Assembly: GCA_045544615.1 (NCBI GenBank)
Contig: JAZPZI010000002.1
Span: forward strand, 22,750 to 86,749
Reading direction: 5' to 3'
DNA: 64,000 bases
Source: CAKSFT01 sp045544615
GTDB taxonomy: Bacteria; Bacillota; Clostridia; UBA1381
Shown: positions 1-9,029 of the stretch, one piece after another
How positions within the stretch are numbered: position 1 is the stretch's first letter
Layout of the letters: each line of letters starts with the position of its first letter
Position numbers and translations under genes: made by a program
The notes under the pieces: model-generated
Told to the model about the DNA's origin: nothing
Seen by the model: the letters and a program-made list of their open reading frames with translations, nothing else
The model's database searches: none

Positions 1-354
1 GAAAAGGGAATATATGATACTGTACTTTTGGCGCAAAAGACGGCACTTGATAACATCAAAAGCGGTATGAAATGCTCTGATGCTGATGCCTTTGCAAGGG
101 ACGTTATAAAAAATGCGGGCTATGGCGATAATTTCGGGCATAGCCTCGGACACAGCGTTGGAATAGAGATTCACGAAAATCCGAATTTATCACCTAAATC
201 GGACAGGGTTTTATTACCAGGTAATGTTGTGACGGTCGAGCCGGGCATCTATATCGACGGATTTTGCGGCGTCAGAATAGAAGATTTGGTGGTAATCGGC
301 GAGAAAAATACGGTAAATTTAACAAAATCTGAAAAAGAATTGATAATTATTTAA
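1..354 (+). CDS. M24 family metallopeptidase (Xaa-Pro aminopeptidase-like), C-terminal part
   Basis: This is the last 117 residues of a gene that begins before the window; the frame is open from base 1, so the true start is not visible. The pita-bread metallopeptidase signature is present: GHSLGHSVG followed by EIHENP, then VEPGIY and RIEDLVVI, which supply the conserved His and two Glu metal ligands of family M24. Xaa-Pro aminopeptidases release N-terminal residues that precede proline in the cytoplasm. The gene lies directly upstream of efp, a common arrangement in Firmicutes (pepP/yqhT-efp). The family is secure; the exact substrate class is not. Confidence 0.85.
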   Translation, partial: EKGIYDTVLLAQKTALDNIKSGMKCSDADAFARDVIKNAGYGDNFGHSLGHSVGIEIHENPNLSPKSDRVLLPGNVVTVEPGIYIDGFCGVRIEDLVVIGEKNTVNLTKSEKELIII

Positions 355-361
355 AAAAACC

Positions 362-390
362 TTGTAATTTAGCGAAAAATATATTACAAT
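362..390 (+). promoter_or_regulatory. Putative sigma-A promoter for efp
   Basis: TTGTAA and TACAAT boxes are separated by exactly 17 bases, about 45 bases before the efp start. The spacing fits a housekeeping promoter. Expression from the upstream peptidase gene by read-through is also possible. Confidence 0.5.
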
Positions 391-433
391 ATAAAATGTA
401 TAATTATAGAAATACAAATTGGAGGAGATAATA

Positions 434-991
434 ATGATTACAGCAGGAGATTTTAGAAACGGTATTACATTTGAAATGGACGGCAACGTTTATCAGGTTG
501 TTGAATTCCAGCACGTAAAGCCGGGTAAGGGCGCAGCTTTCGTAAGAACAAAGATTAAGAACGTTATTACAGGCGGCGTTGTTGAAAAGACATTCAGACC
601 AACTGAAAAGATGCCAAAGGCTCACATTGAAAGAAAGGATATGGAATATTCTTACAATGACGGTGACCTTTACTACTTCATGGATCAGGAAACATATGAT
701 ATGATTCCTATCGGTAAGGACCAGATCGGCGATTCTTTGAAGTTCGTTAAGGAAAACATGGTTTGTAAGATTTTGTCATACAAGGGCAGTGTGTTCGGTA
801 TCGAGCCTCCTACATTCGTAGAGCTTGCTATCGCAGAAACAGAGCCTGGATTCAAGGGCGATACAGCTACAGGTGCTACAAAGCCTGCAACATTGGAAAC
901 AGGTGCAGTTATTCAGGTACCGCTTTTCGTTGACGGTTCAGATATTATCCGTGTTGATACAAGAACCGGTGAATACATGGAAAGAGTATAA
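434..991 (+). CDS. efp: Elongation factor P
   Basis: EF-P binds between the P and E sites of the ribosome and rescues stalls at polyproline stretches. The 185-residue protein has the usual three-barrel length, starts with MITAGDFRNG, and has the tip loop PGKGAAF, where Lys32 occupies the position that is modified in many bacteria. I chose ATG 434 because the GGAGG at 421-425 is well placed for it; the in-frame TTG at 419 overlaps that site. The gene is followed after 14 bases by the CD1247-like gene, so both are probably co-transcribed. Confidence 0.97.
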   Translation: MITAGDFRNGITFEMDGNVYQVVEFQHVKPGKGAAFVRTKIKNVITGGVVEKTFRPTEKMPKAHIERKDMEYSYNDGDLYYFMDQETYDMIPIGKDQIGDSLKFVKENMVCKILSYKGSVFGIEPPTFVELAIAETEPGFKGDTATGATKPATLETGAVIQVPLFVDGSDIIRVDTRTGEYMERV

Positions 992-1005
992 GAGAGGTAA
1001 ATAAT

Positions 1006-1428
1006 ATGGATACAATCGTAAGTAAGATCGCATATTTAAAGGGTCTTGCAGAAGGCCTGAAGATTGAGGAAAAGAGTGACGAGGGTAAGGTTTTGGCAAA
1101 GCTTATCGAGGTTCTCGGTGAGATGGCTGAAGAATTTGATGACCTTGCTTATGCACACGATGAACTCGATGCAAAGGTTGACGAAATAGACGAGGATTTG
1201 GCTGATGTTGAAGACTACGTTTATGAAGACGACGATGACGAAGATGATTACGATGACGATGAAGACCTTTTCGATGATGAAGACGATATGGACTTCTTCG
1301 AAATCGAATGCCCGAACTGTCACGAGGATGTTTTGATTGATTTCGACACACTCGACGACGAAGAAGGTATTGTTTGTCCAAACTGTCAGGAAGAAATCAA
1401 TCTTGAATTTGATACAGACGAAGAATAA
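1006..1428 (+). CDS. CD1247-like acidic zinc-ribbon protein
   Basis: The 140-residue protein has a helical N-terminal domain (about 1-70), a very acidic Asp/Glu run (about 72-100) and a C-terminal zinc ribbon with two CPNC knuckles near residues 102 and 123. The N-terminal part resembles the family named after Clostridioides difficile CD1247, which is often beside efp in Clostridia; this assignment is from memory. The function is unknown. The acidic tract suggests contact with a basic partner such as ribosomal protein, but that is only inference. Confidence 0.7.
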   Translation: MDTIVSKIAYLKGLAEGLKIEEKSDEGKVLAKLIEVLGEMAEEFDDLAYAHDELDAKVDEIDEDLADVEDYVYEDDDDEDDYDDDEDLFDDEDDMDFFEIECPNCHEDVLIDFDTLDDEEGIVCPNCQEEINLEFDTDEE

Positions 1429-1509
1429 TCAAAAGGAAGAATTGTAAAAGGGGTATGCTCCGAGAGCTTCGGCTTAAGGGGCAGCCCTTTTTTAAAGGAG
1501 AGAGCAGGA

Positions 1510-2616
1510 TTGACAAGAGGATTATATATTCATATTCCGTTTTGCAAGAGGAAATGTAAATACTGTGATTTTGTGTCCTATGTCGGTTGTGAGGAAAAAA
1601 TTACGGCATATCTTGATGCACTCATATCTGAGATGGAAGAGTATCAGGGAGAGGAAATCGACACAGTATTTATAGGCGGCGGAACTCCGACAATTATGAG
1701 TGCCGACGAGCTTAAAAGATTGATTTCTGCTATTTTTGAAAATTTCAAAATAACAGACGATGCCGAGTTTACGGTTGAGGCAAACCCGGGAACACTCACA
1801 GAAAAAAAACTCAAAGTCATGAGAGAGTCGGGAGTAAATCGCCTAAGCATAGGTGCGCAGAGCTTTTGCAATGCAGAACTTATAAATATAGGAAGAATCC
1901 ACTCGGTAGAGGAGGCAAAGTATGCCTTTTCTCTTGCAAGGGATGCCGGATTTGACAATATAAATCTTGATATAATCTTCTCTGTGCCGGGACAGACCGA
2001 GGCGAGTTTTTCAAAAACACTTGATGAGGTAATCGAACTTGCACCCGAGCATATTTCCTGCTATAGCCTGATTTTAGAGGAGTGCACGCCACTTTTTTCA
2101 GAGGTTGAGAGCGGAAAGGTAGTCTTGCCCGATGAGGAAACCGACCGAAAAAACTATGACCTTGCAAGGGAGAAACTGAAAAAAGCAGGCTATATCCAGT
2201 ATGAGATTTCAAATTTTGCAAAAGCGGGTAAAATGTGCCGTCATAATTTGAAATACTGGGATGCAAGTGAGTATATCGGAATTGGTGTTGCGGCACACTC
2301 GTATTTTAGGGAAGAACGGTTTGAAAATACCGACAACCTGGATTCGTATATAAGAGGCAAAATAGACCGTATATTTGAGGAAAAGCTCACAAGAGAAGAT
2401 AAAATATCCGAGTTTATGATAATGGGATTAAGAAAAACCGACGGTGTATCAAAAAGCGAATTTTCAATGAGATTCGGAAGTGAGATAAACGAGCTTTTTG
2501 GGGATGCTATTGAAAGATTTAAAAAGCTCGGGCTTTTGGTAGAAAATGAGGACAGAATATTCCTCACACCCGAGGGTGTAAATCTTTCAAACAGCGTTTT
2601 ATGTGAATTTGTATAA
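1510..2616 (+). CDS. hemW: HemW-type radical SAM protein
   Basis: The 368-residue protein begins with a radical SAM motif, CKRKCKYC (Cys12, Cys16, Cys19), followed by the GGGTPT glycine motif, and has full family length. HemW is a heme chaperone related to oxygen-independent coproporphyrinogen oxidase (HemN); proteins of this group in the lepA-hemW-hrcA context are generally HemW. I chose TTG 1510, which is preceded by AAAGGAG at about 1495. It lies upstream of hrcA, as in many Clostridia. An enzymatic HemN role is less likely on length and context. Confidence 0.88.
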   Translation: MTRGLYIHIPFCKRKCKYCDFVSYVGCEEKITAYLDALISEMEEYQGEEIDTVFIGGGTPTIMSADELKRLISAIFENFKITDDAEFTVEANPGTLTEKKLKVMRESGVNRLSIGAQSFCNAELINIGRIHSVEEAKYAFSLARDAGFDNINLDIIFSVPGQTEASFSKTLDEVIELAPEHISCYSLILEECTPLFSEVESGKVVLPDEETDRKNYDLAREKLKKAGYIQYEISNFAKAGKMCRHNLKYWDASEYIGIGVAAHSYFREERFENTDNLDSYIRGKIDRIFEEKLTREDKISEFMIMGLRKTDGVSKSEFSMRFGSEINELFGDAIERFKKLGLLVENEDRIFLTPEGVNLSNSVLCEFV

Positions 2617-2674
2617 TAAGAATTAAAAAAGATAATTTATTTTATGAATAAATTGTAAAAATCCAAAAATACTA

Positions 2675-2703
2675 TTGACATTCACGGGTTGAAGTGGTAT
2701 GGT
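2675..2703 (+). promoter_or_regulatory. Promoter of the hrcA-grpE-dnaK operon
   Basis: A perfect TTGACA box and TATGGT are spaced by 17 bases, just upstream of the CIRCE operator. A second candidate -10, TAATAT, overlaps from 2703. Confidence 0.8.
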
Positions 2704-2711
2704 AATATCTG

Positions 2712-2738
2712 TTAGCACTCAAAAGACAAGAGTGCTAA
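2712..2738 (+). promoter_or_regulatory. CIRCE operator (HrcA binding site)
   Basis: The perfect inverted repeat TTAGCACTC-N9-GAGTGCTAA matches the CIRCE consensus. It sits just after the -10 box and before hrcA, so HrcA should repress its own operon in the absence of heat stress. Confidence 0.97.
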
Positions 2739-2777
2739 CAACAAAAAAGCTATCAGGTGATTCGAGGGGGTGAGTCC

Positions 2778-3836
2778 GTGGAATTGAGTGATAGAAAAAA
2801 GAGGATTTTGCAGGCAGTTATAACCGAGTATATGGGTACTGCAGAACCGGTTGGTTCTCGTGCGATTTCGAAGAAAAACGATTTGGGCCTATCGAGTGCA
2901 ACCATCAGAAATGAAATGGCTGACCTCGAGGAGATGGGCTTTTTGATTCAGCCGCACACATCGGCAGGAAGAGTACCGTCGGATGCTGCATACAGATTCT
3001 ATGTAAACACAATGCTTACAGATTATGACATGAGTGTTGAGGCTATTAAAAAGCTACAGTTTGAACTGCAGGATAAGGTGGGAAGGCTTGAACTTTTAAT
3101 CAGAAAGGCAAGCGTTGTTGCATCAATGCTTACCAACTACACTACCGTAATCACAACGCCGGAGCTTCATTCTGCAGTGATAAAGCGGGTTGAGCTTGTT
3201 GAGATATCGCAGGGTAGCGTAATGCTCATAATCGTAACAAACACAGGCGCTGTGAAGAATAAGATTATGAATATCGGCGAGCTCACAATGCGTGAGATTA
3301 AGGGGCTTAGTGATATTTTGAATAAGAATCTCATAGGGCTTACCGCAAAGGATATTACATTTGAGAAGATTCAGAAAATCCACGAAAAAATCGAGGCAAA
3401 GCTTTCGGTTTCGCCGAAGGTGCTTATAAATATTATGGACTTTGTCTACAGTGCCGTTGAGGAAATGGACGAAACAGATGTAATAGTCGAAAATGCCCGC
3501 TCGATTTTATCCTACCCTGAATACAGCAGTGTTCAGGAGGCGAGCAGAATGCTTGCATTTTTGGAGGATAAAAAGAACATCAAGGAGCTTGTGGGAAAGA
3601 CCGGAGATGACAGGGTCAGCGTTAAAATCGGTTCGGAAAACGAGTTTGAAGAGCTATCGAACAGCAGCCTTGTTACTGTTAATTATTCTATAAATAATAA
3701 AACGGTCGGGAAAATCGGAGTAATCGGTCCAAAGAGAATGAACTACGCCAAGGTAATTGCGAATTTGAACTGTATATCAGAAAACCTCGACAGGATTTTG
3801 TATCAGTTTTATATAGACGAAAGTGAGGGATTATAA
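2778..3836 (+). CDS. hrcA: Heat-inducible transcription repressor HrcA
   Basis: HrcA represses class I heat-shock genes by binding CIRCE; GroEL usually modulates its activity. The 352-residue protein has the typical winged-helix N-terminus (LSDRKKRILQAVITEYM, then SSATIRNEMADLEEMG) and the IRPHTSAGR-like segment QPHTSAGRVPSD. I chose GTG 2778, preceded by GAGGGGGTGAG, over the in-frame GTG at 2757. One base separates its stop from grpE, so translation of the two genes is coupled. A CIRCE element lies directly upstream. Confidence 0.96.
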   Translation: MELSDRKKRILQAVITEYMGTAEPVGSRAISKKNDLGLSSATIRNEMADLEEMGFLIQPHTSAGRVPSDAAYRFYVNTMLTDYDMSVEAIKKLQFELQDKVGRLELLIRKASVVASMLTNYTTVITTPELHSAVIKRVELVEISQGSVMLIIVTNTGAVKNKIMNIGELTMREIKGLSDILNKNLIGLTAKDITFEKIQKIHEKIEAKLSVSPKVLINIMDFVYSAVEEMDETDVIVENARSILSYPEYSSVQEASRMLAFLEDKKNIKELVGKTGDDRVSVKIGSENEFEELSNSSLVTVNYSINNKTVGKIGVIGPKRMNYAKVIANLNCISENLDRILYQFYIDESEGL

Positions 3837-3837
3837 G

Positions 3838-4392
3838 GTGGCAAAACCTGATGATATGGAAAATGAAGTCTTGGAAGAAACCGAAGCGGTTCCGGACGAG
3901 ACAGCCGGTGAGGCAGCCGATGAGGCCACAGAGCCGGAGGTTTCAAAAGAGGAAGAGCTAACTGAGCAGCTCAAGGAATGGGAAGACAAGTATATGCGAC
4001 TTTTTGCAGAGTTTGATAACTTCAAAAAGCGTTCGCAGAAGGAAAAGGATGCCCGTTACGGAGATGCAGTGTTAGATACAGTATCGGCATTTTTGCCGGT
4101 GGTGGATAACCTCGAGAGAGCTCTTGCAATAACGGTTGAAACCGAAGAGGCAAAGAAGGTTTTGGAGGGTGTTGAACTTGTTTTAAAGCAGGTATCGGAA
4201 ACACTTACAAAACTTGAGGTAAAAGAAATTCCGGCACTCGGCGAGAAGTTCGACCCGAATCTTCACAATGCGGTGATGCATATTGAGGATGAGAGTATGG
4301 ACGAAAACGTCGTTATAGAGGAATTTATGAAGGGCTACATATATAAGGATGAGCGTGTAGTCCGTCACAGTATGGTTAAAGTTGCAAATTGA
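3838..4392 (+). CDS. grpE: Nucleotide exchange factor GrpE
   Basis: GrpE releases ADP from DnaK. The 184-residue protein has an acidic, disordered N-terminus (1-45), a long coiled-coil helix including DNFKKRSQKEK, and the C-terminal beta domain with EKFDPNLHNAV. I chose GTG 3838 because the TGAGGGA at 3824-3830 gives good spacing; GTG 3823 overlaps hrcA and has no site. It is the second gene of the CIRCE operon. Confidence 0.96.
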   Translation: MAKPDDMENEVLEETEAVPDETAGEAADEATEPEVSKEEELTEQLKEWEDKYMRLFAEFDNFKKRSQKEKDARYGDAVLDTVSAFLPVVDNLERALAITVETEEAKKVLEGVELVLKQVSETLTKLEVKEIPALGEKFDPNLHNAVMHIEDESMDENVVIEEFMKGYIYKDERVVRHSMVKVAN

Positions 4393-4411
4393 TTTTTAGG
4401 AGGAAATAAAA

Positions 4412-6256
4412 ATGGCAAAGATTATTGGTATTGACTTGGGAACAACTAACTCATGTGTTGCAGTTATAGAGGGCGGAAACCCTACTGTTATTGCAAACTC
4501 TGAAGGTTCAAGAACAACTCCGTCTGTTGTTGCATTCCAGAAGGACGGCGAGAGAATCGTAGGTCAGGTTGCAAAGAGACAGGCAGTAACAAATGCTGAC
4601 AGAACAATTATGTCAATCAAGAGAGAAATGGGTACAGCTTACACTGTAAATGTTGACGGTAAGGCATATACTCCGCAGGAAATTTCGGCTATGATTTTGT
4701 CAAAGCTCAAGGCTGATGCAGAAAGCTATCTCGGCGAGACTGTATCACAGGCAGTAATTACAGTTCCTGCATATTTCAGTGACTCACAGAGACAGGCAAC
4801 AAAAGATGCAGGTAAGATTGCAGGCCTTGAGGTTTTGAGAATCATAAACGAGCCTACAGCTGCAGCACTTGCATACGGTATGAATGACAGTGACCAGAAG
4901 GTTATGGTATATGACCTTGGCGGTGGTACATTCGACGTATCAATCCTCGAAATCGGTGACGGCGTATTTGAAGTTTTGTCAACAAACGGTGATACACGCC
5001 TTGGCGGTGACGACTTTGACGACAGAATCATAAAGTACCTTGTTGAAGAATTCAAGAAGGAAACAGGTGTTGACCTTGCAACAGATAAGATGGCTATGCA
5101 GAGACTCAAGGAAGCTGCTGAAAAGTCAAAGATTGAGCTATCGGGCATGACAACATCAAACATCAACCTTCCGTTTATCACAGCTGATGCTACAGGTCCA
5201 AAACACCTTGATATCACACTCAGTAAGGCTAAGTTTGATGAACTCACAGCTGATTTGGTTGAAAAGACATTGGTTTGCATCAGAAATGCAATGAAAGATG
5301 CAGGACTATCTAAGGGCGATGTTGATAAGGTATTGCTCGTTGGTGGTTCTTCAAGAATCCCTGCCGTTCAGGAAGCTGTTAAGAATGAGATGGGACAGGA
5401 GCCTCACAAGGGCATCAACCCTGATGAATGTGTTGCAATTGGTGCGGCTGTTCAGGCAGGTGTACTTGGCGGTGATGTAAAGGATCTTCTCCTTTTGGAT
5501 GTAACTCCGCTTTCACTCGGTATCGAAACAATGGGTGGCGTATTTACAAGACTTATCGACAGAAATACAACTATCCCAACAAAGAAATCACAGATATTCT
5601 CAACTGCTGCAGACGGACAGACAAGTGTTGAAGTTCATGTTTTGCAGGGTGAGCGTGATATGGCACAGTACAATAAATCACTTGGTCGTTTCAGCCTTAC
5701 AGGTATTGCTCCGGCTCCACGTGGTGTGCCACAGATTGAAGTAACATTCGATATTGACGCAAACGGTATCGTTAAGGTTTCTGCAAAGGATATGGCTACA
5801 AACAACGAACAGAAGATTACAATCACATCTTCAAGTAACTTGAGCGACGAAGATATCGAAAGAGCTGTTAAGGAAGCTGAAAAGTACGCAGAAGAAGACA
5901 AGAAGCGTAAAGAAGAAGTTGAAACAAGAAACAATGCAGAGAGCATGGTTTATCAGTCAGAAAAGACATTGGGCGAAATCGGCGACAAGATTGATGCGGC
6001 TGATAAGGAAAGCGTTCAGGCTGAAATCGAAAAGGTTAAGGAAAGCCTGAAGGGTACAGATACAGAAGCAATCAAGGCTGCAACAGAAGGCTTACAGCAG
6101 GCATTCTTCAAGGTTTCAGAGAAGATGTACCAGCAGGCAAATCCGCAGGGAGCACAGGGTGCTGATTTTGGCGGTGCAGGTGCTGAAAATGCCGATGCTG
6201 CGGGTGATAATGTATATGAGGCAGACTACAGAGAAGTAGACGAAGATAATAAATAA
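4412..6256 (+). CDS. dnaK: Chaperone protein DnaK (Hsp70)
   Basis: The 614-residue ATP-dependent chaperone has full length. Visible motifs are the ATPase phosphate 1 segment GIDLGTTNSCVAV, the phosphate 2 segment YDLGGGTFDVSIL, and LLVGGSSRIPAVQ, followed by the substrate domain and a C-terminal lid ending in a Gly/Ala-rich stretch. An AGGAGG site precedes ATG 4412. It acts with GrpE upstream and DnaJ downstream. A structured spacer and a terminator separate it from dnaJ, so dnaJ has its own promoter. Confidence 0.98.
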   Translation: MAKIIGIDLGTTNSCVAVIEGGNPTVIANSEGSRTTPSVVAFQKDGERIVGQVAKRQAVTNADRTIMSIKREMGTAYTVNVDGKAYTPQEISAMILSKLKADAESYLGETVSQAVITVPAYFSDSQRQATKDAGKIAGLEVLRIINEPTAAALAYGMNDSDQKVMVYDLGGGTFDVSILEIGDGVFEVLSTNGDTRLGGDDFDDRIIKYLVEEFKKETGVDLATDKMAMQRLKEAAEKSKIELSGMTTSNINLPFITADATGPKHLDITLSKAKFDELTADLVEKTLVCIRNAMKDAGLSKGDVDKVLLVGGSSRIPAVQEAVKNEMGQEPHKGINPDECVAIGAAVQAGVLGGDVKDLLLLDVTPLSLGIETMGGVFTRLIDRNTTIPTKKSQIFSTAADGQTSVEVHVLQGERDMAQYNKSLGRFSLTGIAPAPRGVPQIEVTFDIDANGIVKVSAKDMATNNEQKITITSSSNLSDEDIERAVKEAEKYAEEDKKRKEEVETRNNAESMVYQSEKTLGEIGDKIDAADKESVQAEIEKVKESLKGTDTEAIKAATEGLQQAFFKVSEKMYQQANPQGAQGADFGGAGAENADAAGDNVYEADYREVDEDNK

Positions 6257-6268
6257 TCGTATCATTAA

Positions 6269-6425
6269 AGGGGATGTTAAAAAACTCCGGAACGCAAGGA
6301 AAAGTTTAACTTTTCCTTGCTATCAACAAACTTCGCCGCTCGTCGTACCCGTGTACGACTTCGGGTAACCCAAAGCAATAGCTTTGGCTCGGTTTGTTAA
6401 TTCCAAAGCTTTTTTCCTATCCCCT
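6269..6425. repeat. Nested palindrome cluster between dnaK and dnaJ
   Basis: An outer inverted repeat (AGGGGAT at 6269-6275 with ATCCCCT at 6419-6425) encloses a second imperfect arm pair (6279-6292 with 6401-6415) and AACAAAC/GTTTGTT (6325-6331 with 6392-6398). Inside are separate hairpins: an 11-base-pair stem at 6294-6304/6310-6320, GTCGTAC/GTACGAC at 6342-6359 and CCAAAGC/GCTTTGG at 6370-6387. No reading frame covers it. It could be a short mobile element or a structured 3' end of the dnaK message. Confidence 0.75.
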
Positions 6426-6460
6426 AAAAAGCCGAAACGGTGTTTCGGCTTTTTGGTTTT
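6426..6460 (+). terminator. Intrinsic terminator after dnaK
   Basis: The stem AAAAAGCCGAAAC pairs perfectly with GTTTCGGCTTTTT across a GGT loop, followed by further T residues. Confidence 0.9.
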
Positions 6461-6553
6461 TTAAAAATCAGGTAAACAGGCCAATTTTACGAAAAAATAA
6501 CTTTACTTTTTAAGGTTTTTTTAGTATAATGAAGTTTGGTAGGTGAATTTGAA

Positions 6554-7696
6554 TTGGCTGAAAAAAGAGATTATTATGAGGTGCTTGGGGTAAGTCGCTC
6601 GGCAAGTGATGACGAGCTCAAAAAAGCATACCGAAAAGAGGCTAAAAAATATCATCCCGATTTGCATCCGGGAGATAAAGAGGCAGAAGCAAAATTTAAA
6701 GAAGTAAATGAAGCATATGAAGTGCTTTCAGATAAAGAGAAAAAGTCACGCTATGACCAGTTTGGCCATGCGGGTGTTGACCCGAACTTTGGTGCAGGCG
6801 GTGCAGGTGCCGGTGGCTTTGGCGGATTCGATGATTTCGGGGATATTTTCTCGAACATTTTCGGCGGCGGTTTTGGCTTCGGCGGAGGCGGTCAGCGAAG
6901 AAACGGACCTGTCAGAGGCGCAGATATCAGAAGTACTGTATTTGTGACTTTTGAAGAAGCGGCATTTGGCTGTAAGAAAAATGTCAGCGTAACCCGTGAC
7001 GAGGAATGTAAGACCTGTTCGGGAAGCGGTGCAAAGCCCGGAACAAGCCCTGTTACATGTAAAAAGTGTAACGGTCAGGGAAGAATCAGAACCCAGGCGA
7101 GAACTCCGTTTGGTATTATGACAAACGAGTCGGTTTGTCCTGACTGTAAGGGAACGGGTAAGGTTGTAATTGATGCCTGCCGTGATTGCCGTGGTACAGG
7201 CAGAGTCAGAAGAACAAAAGAGATTGAGGTTACAATTCCTGCCGGAATAAATGACGGTCAGGCAATGCAGATATCGGGTCAGGGTGAAATGGGACAAAGA
7301 GGTGGCCCGAGCGGTGACCTGTTGGTAACAATCAGAATCAAGCCTCACGAGATTTTCACAAGACACGAATACGATGTGCACATTGATATTCCGATTACCT
7401 TCGTTCAGGCGGCACTTGGTGCGACAATCAAGGTTCCGACAATCGACGGTATTGTTGAGTATGATATCCCTGAAGGAACACAGACAGGCTCGGTTTTCCG
7501 TCTTAAGAACAGGGGTATTCAGTACTTAAGATCAAAATCAAGAGGCGATCAGTATGTTAAGGTTGAAATTGAAGTGCCGAAAAATCTCTCGGCAGAACAG
7601 AAGGAAACCTTGAGAAAGTTCGACGGCTCGTGCGAGAGTAAAAACTATAAAAAACAAAAAACATTTTTCGATAAAATGAAAGATATTTTCAAATAA
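6554..7696 (+). CDS. dnaJ: Chaperone protein DnaJ
   Basis: The 380-residue protein is a complete class A J-protein: J domain with the HPD triad (YHPDLHPG), a Gly/Phe-rich linker, four CxxCxGxG zinc motifs (starting CKTC, CKKC, CPDC and CRDC) and the C-terminal substrate domain. I chose TTG 6554, which follows TAGGTGA at 6540; the TTG at 6536 has no ribosome site. A TATAAT at about 6525-6530 is the probable -10 box. No CIRCE copy precedes it, so HrcA control would be indirect or absent. Only 20 bases separate it from the HisD-like gene. Confidence 0.96.
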   Translation: MAEKRDYYEVLGVSRSASDDELKKAYRKEAKKYHPDLHPGDKEAEAKFKEVNEAYEVLSDKEKKSRYDQFGHAGVDPNFGAGGAGAGGFGGFDDFGDIFSNIFGGGFGFGGGGQRRNGPVRGADIRSTVFVTFEEAAFGCKKNVSVTRDEECKTCSGSGAKPGTSPVTCKKCNGQGRIRTQARTPFGIMTNESVCPDCKGTGKVVIDACRDCRGTGRVRRTKEIEVTIPAGINDGQAMQISGQGEMGQRGGPSGDLLVTIRIKPHEIFTRHEYDVHIDIPITFVQAALGATIKVPTIDGIVEYDIPEGTQTGSVFRLKNRGIQYLRSKSRGDQYVKVEIEVPKNLSAEQKETLRKFDGSCESKNYKKQKTFFDKMKDIFK

Positions 7697-7716
7697 GATA
7701 AAAAGGGGAAAACACA

Positions 7717-9015
7717 ATGAATCCAAACATCTATAAGCTTTCAGAAATGACAAAGGAACAGTACGATTTCGTTATGAAGCGTGCAGAATTTGATATTTCC
7801 GAGCATATGAAGATTGCAAAAGAGGTATCTGACGATATCAGAGTACGTGGCGATGCGGCAGTTTTGGAATATACCGAAAAGTTCGACCGTGTAAAGCTCA
7901 CAGCTGCAGAAATGAAGGTAACAGAAGCCGAAATCGAAGCGGGCTATGAAAACTGTGATAAGGAAACAAGAGAAGCAATCGAATATGCTTATAAGAATAT
8001 TTACGATTTCCACGAAAAGCAGCTTCCGGAGGAAATGTGGTTTACTATGGTAGACGAAGGTCTCATGGTAGGCGAGAAGACAACTCCGATAGTTGATGTT
8101 TGCTTGTATGTTCCGCACGGTAAGGGAAGCTTCCCGTCGGTGCTTTGTATGCTTGGTATTCCTGCCGTTGTTGCAAAGGTACCGAGAATTGTTGTAGTAA
8201 CACCTCCGAACGAAGAGGGCAAGGTTGACGATGCGATTTTGGCTTGTGCAAAGATTATCGGCATCAAGGAGATATACAAGGTTGGCGGAATTCAGGCGGT
8301 TGCCGCTGTTGCATACGGAACAGAAACAATTCCGAAGTGCCATAAGATTATCGGACCTGGAAACAGCTATGCGACTGCAGCAAAGCGAGTTCTTGCAAGC
8401 TACATAGATGCAGGCTTGCCTGCAGGCCCGAGCGAGGCAATTATCCTCTGTGACGAGCATGCAGACCCCGAAAAGGTTGCACTTGACTGGATGATTGAGG
8501 CAGAACACGGCCCGGACAGTGCCGCACTTTTGGTTACACACTCAAAAGAGCTTGTTGACAAGGTTATTCCGCTTGTGAATATCCAGCTAGAGAAGATTTC
8601 TCAAAAGAGAAAGGAATTTGTTTCAACAAACTTCACTACATACGGCGGTGTTATTTTAACAGATTCTTTAGAGGAATCTATTGCATTCGTAAACGAATAT
8701 GCACCTGAGCATATGGAGGTTATGACAGAAAAGCCGTTTGAAACCCTGCCGAAGATTAAGAATGCAGGCGAGATTTTGTTGGGTGACTACACACCTGTTA
8801 CACTTTGTAATTTTGTGTTGGGACCGAATGCGATTCTCCCGACAGGCGGATTTGCAAAGACATACTCGAGCGTTTCTGTACACGACTTTTTGAAGCGTTC
8901 ATCGGTTGGTTATGCATCAAAGGACGGATTTGAAAAGGTAAGAAAGCATGCTGCAAAGTTTGCTGAATTTGAAGGCTTTGACACTCACGGTCTTGCGGTT
9001 AAGGAAAGAAAATAA
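7717..9015 (+). CDS. HisD-like (histidinol dehydrogenase family) protein with altered zinc ligands
   Basis: The 432-residue protein aligns over its full length with HisD: GGIQAVAAVAYGTET, the GPGN loop, AGPSEA, EAEHGPDS and YAPEHME containing the catalytic Glu-His pair. Compared from memory with Escherichia coli HisD, two zinc ligands differ: Gln259 is Glu (EAEHG instead of QAEHG) and Asp360 is Asn (LCNF instead of GDY). His367 is Ala (GPNA instead of GTNH), while His262 and His419 are retained. It may oxidise histidinol with a changed metal site or act on another alcohol. It is followed after 14 bases by a HisB-like gene and preceded closely by dnaJ. No other his genes are near. Confidence 0.75.
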   Translation: MNPNIYKLSEMTKEQYDFVMKRAEFDISEHMKIAKEVSDDIRVRGDAAVLEYTEKFDRVKLTAAEMKVTEAEIEAGYENCDKETREAIEYAYKNIYDFHEKQLPEEMWFTMVDEGLMVGEKTTPIVDVCLYVPHGKGSFPSVLCMLGIPAVVAKVPRIVVVTPPNEEGKVDDAILACAKIIGIKEIYKVGGIQAVAAVAYGTETIPKCHKIIGPGNSYATAAKRVLASYIDAGLPAGPSEAIILCDEHADPEKVALDWMIEAEHGPDSAALLVTHSKELVDKVIPLVNIQLEKISQKRKEFVSTNFTTYGGVILTDSLEESIAFVNEYAPEHMEVMTEKPFETLPKIKNAGEILLGDYTPVTLCNFVLGPNAILPTGGFAKTYSSVSVHDFLKRSSVGYASKDGFEKVRKHAAKFAEFEGFDTHGLAVKERK

Positions 9016-9029
9016 AAGGAGATAAGGCT

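Noticed and set aside
1103..1381. Arginine/histidine-rich minus-strand frame opposite the CD1247-like gene
   Set aside because: It is the antisense of the Asp/Glu-rich tract, which automatically yields such residues.
4726..5280. Long open frame on the minus strand inside dnaK
   Set aside because: It is a shadow of the highly biased dnaK codons, has no ribosome site and no recognisable protein features.
6480..6554. Second CIRCE operator before dnaJ
   Set aside because: No TTAGCACTC or GAGTGCTAA arm is present in this stretch.
7741..8541. Minus-strand frame opposite the HisD-like gene
   Set aside because: Antisense shadow, Cys/Asn-rich, with no support from ribosome sites or family motifs.
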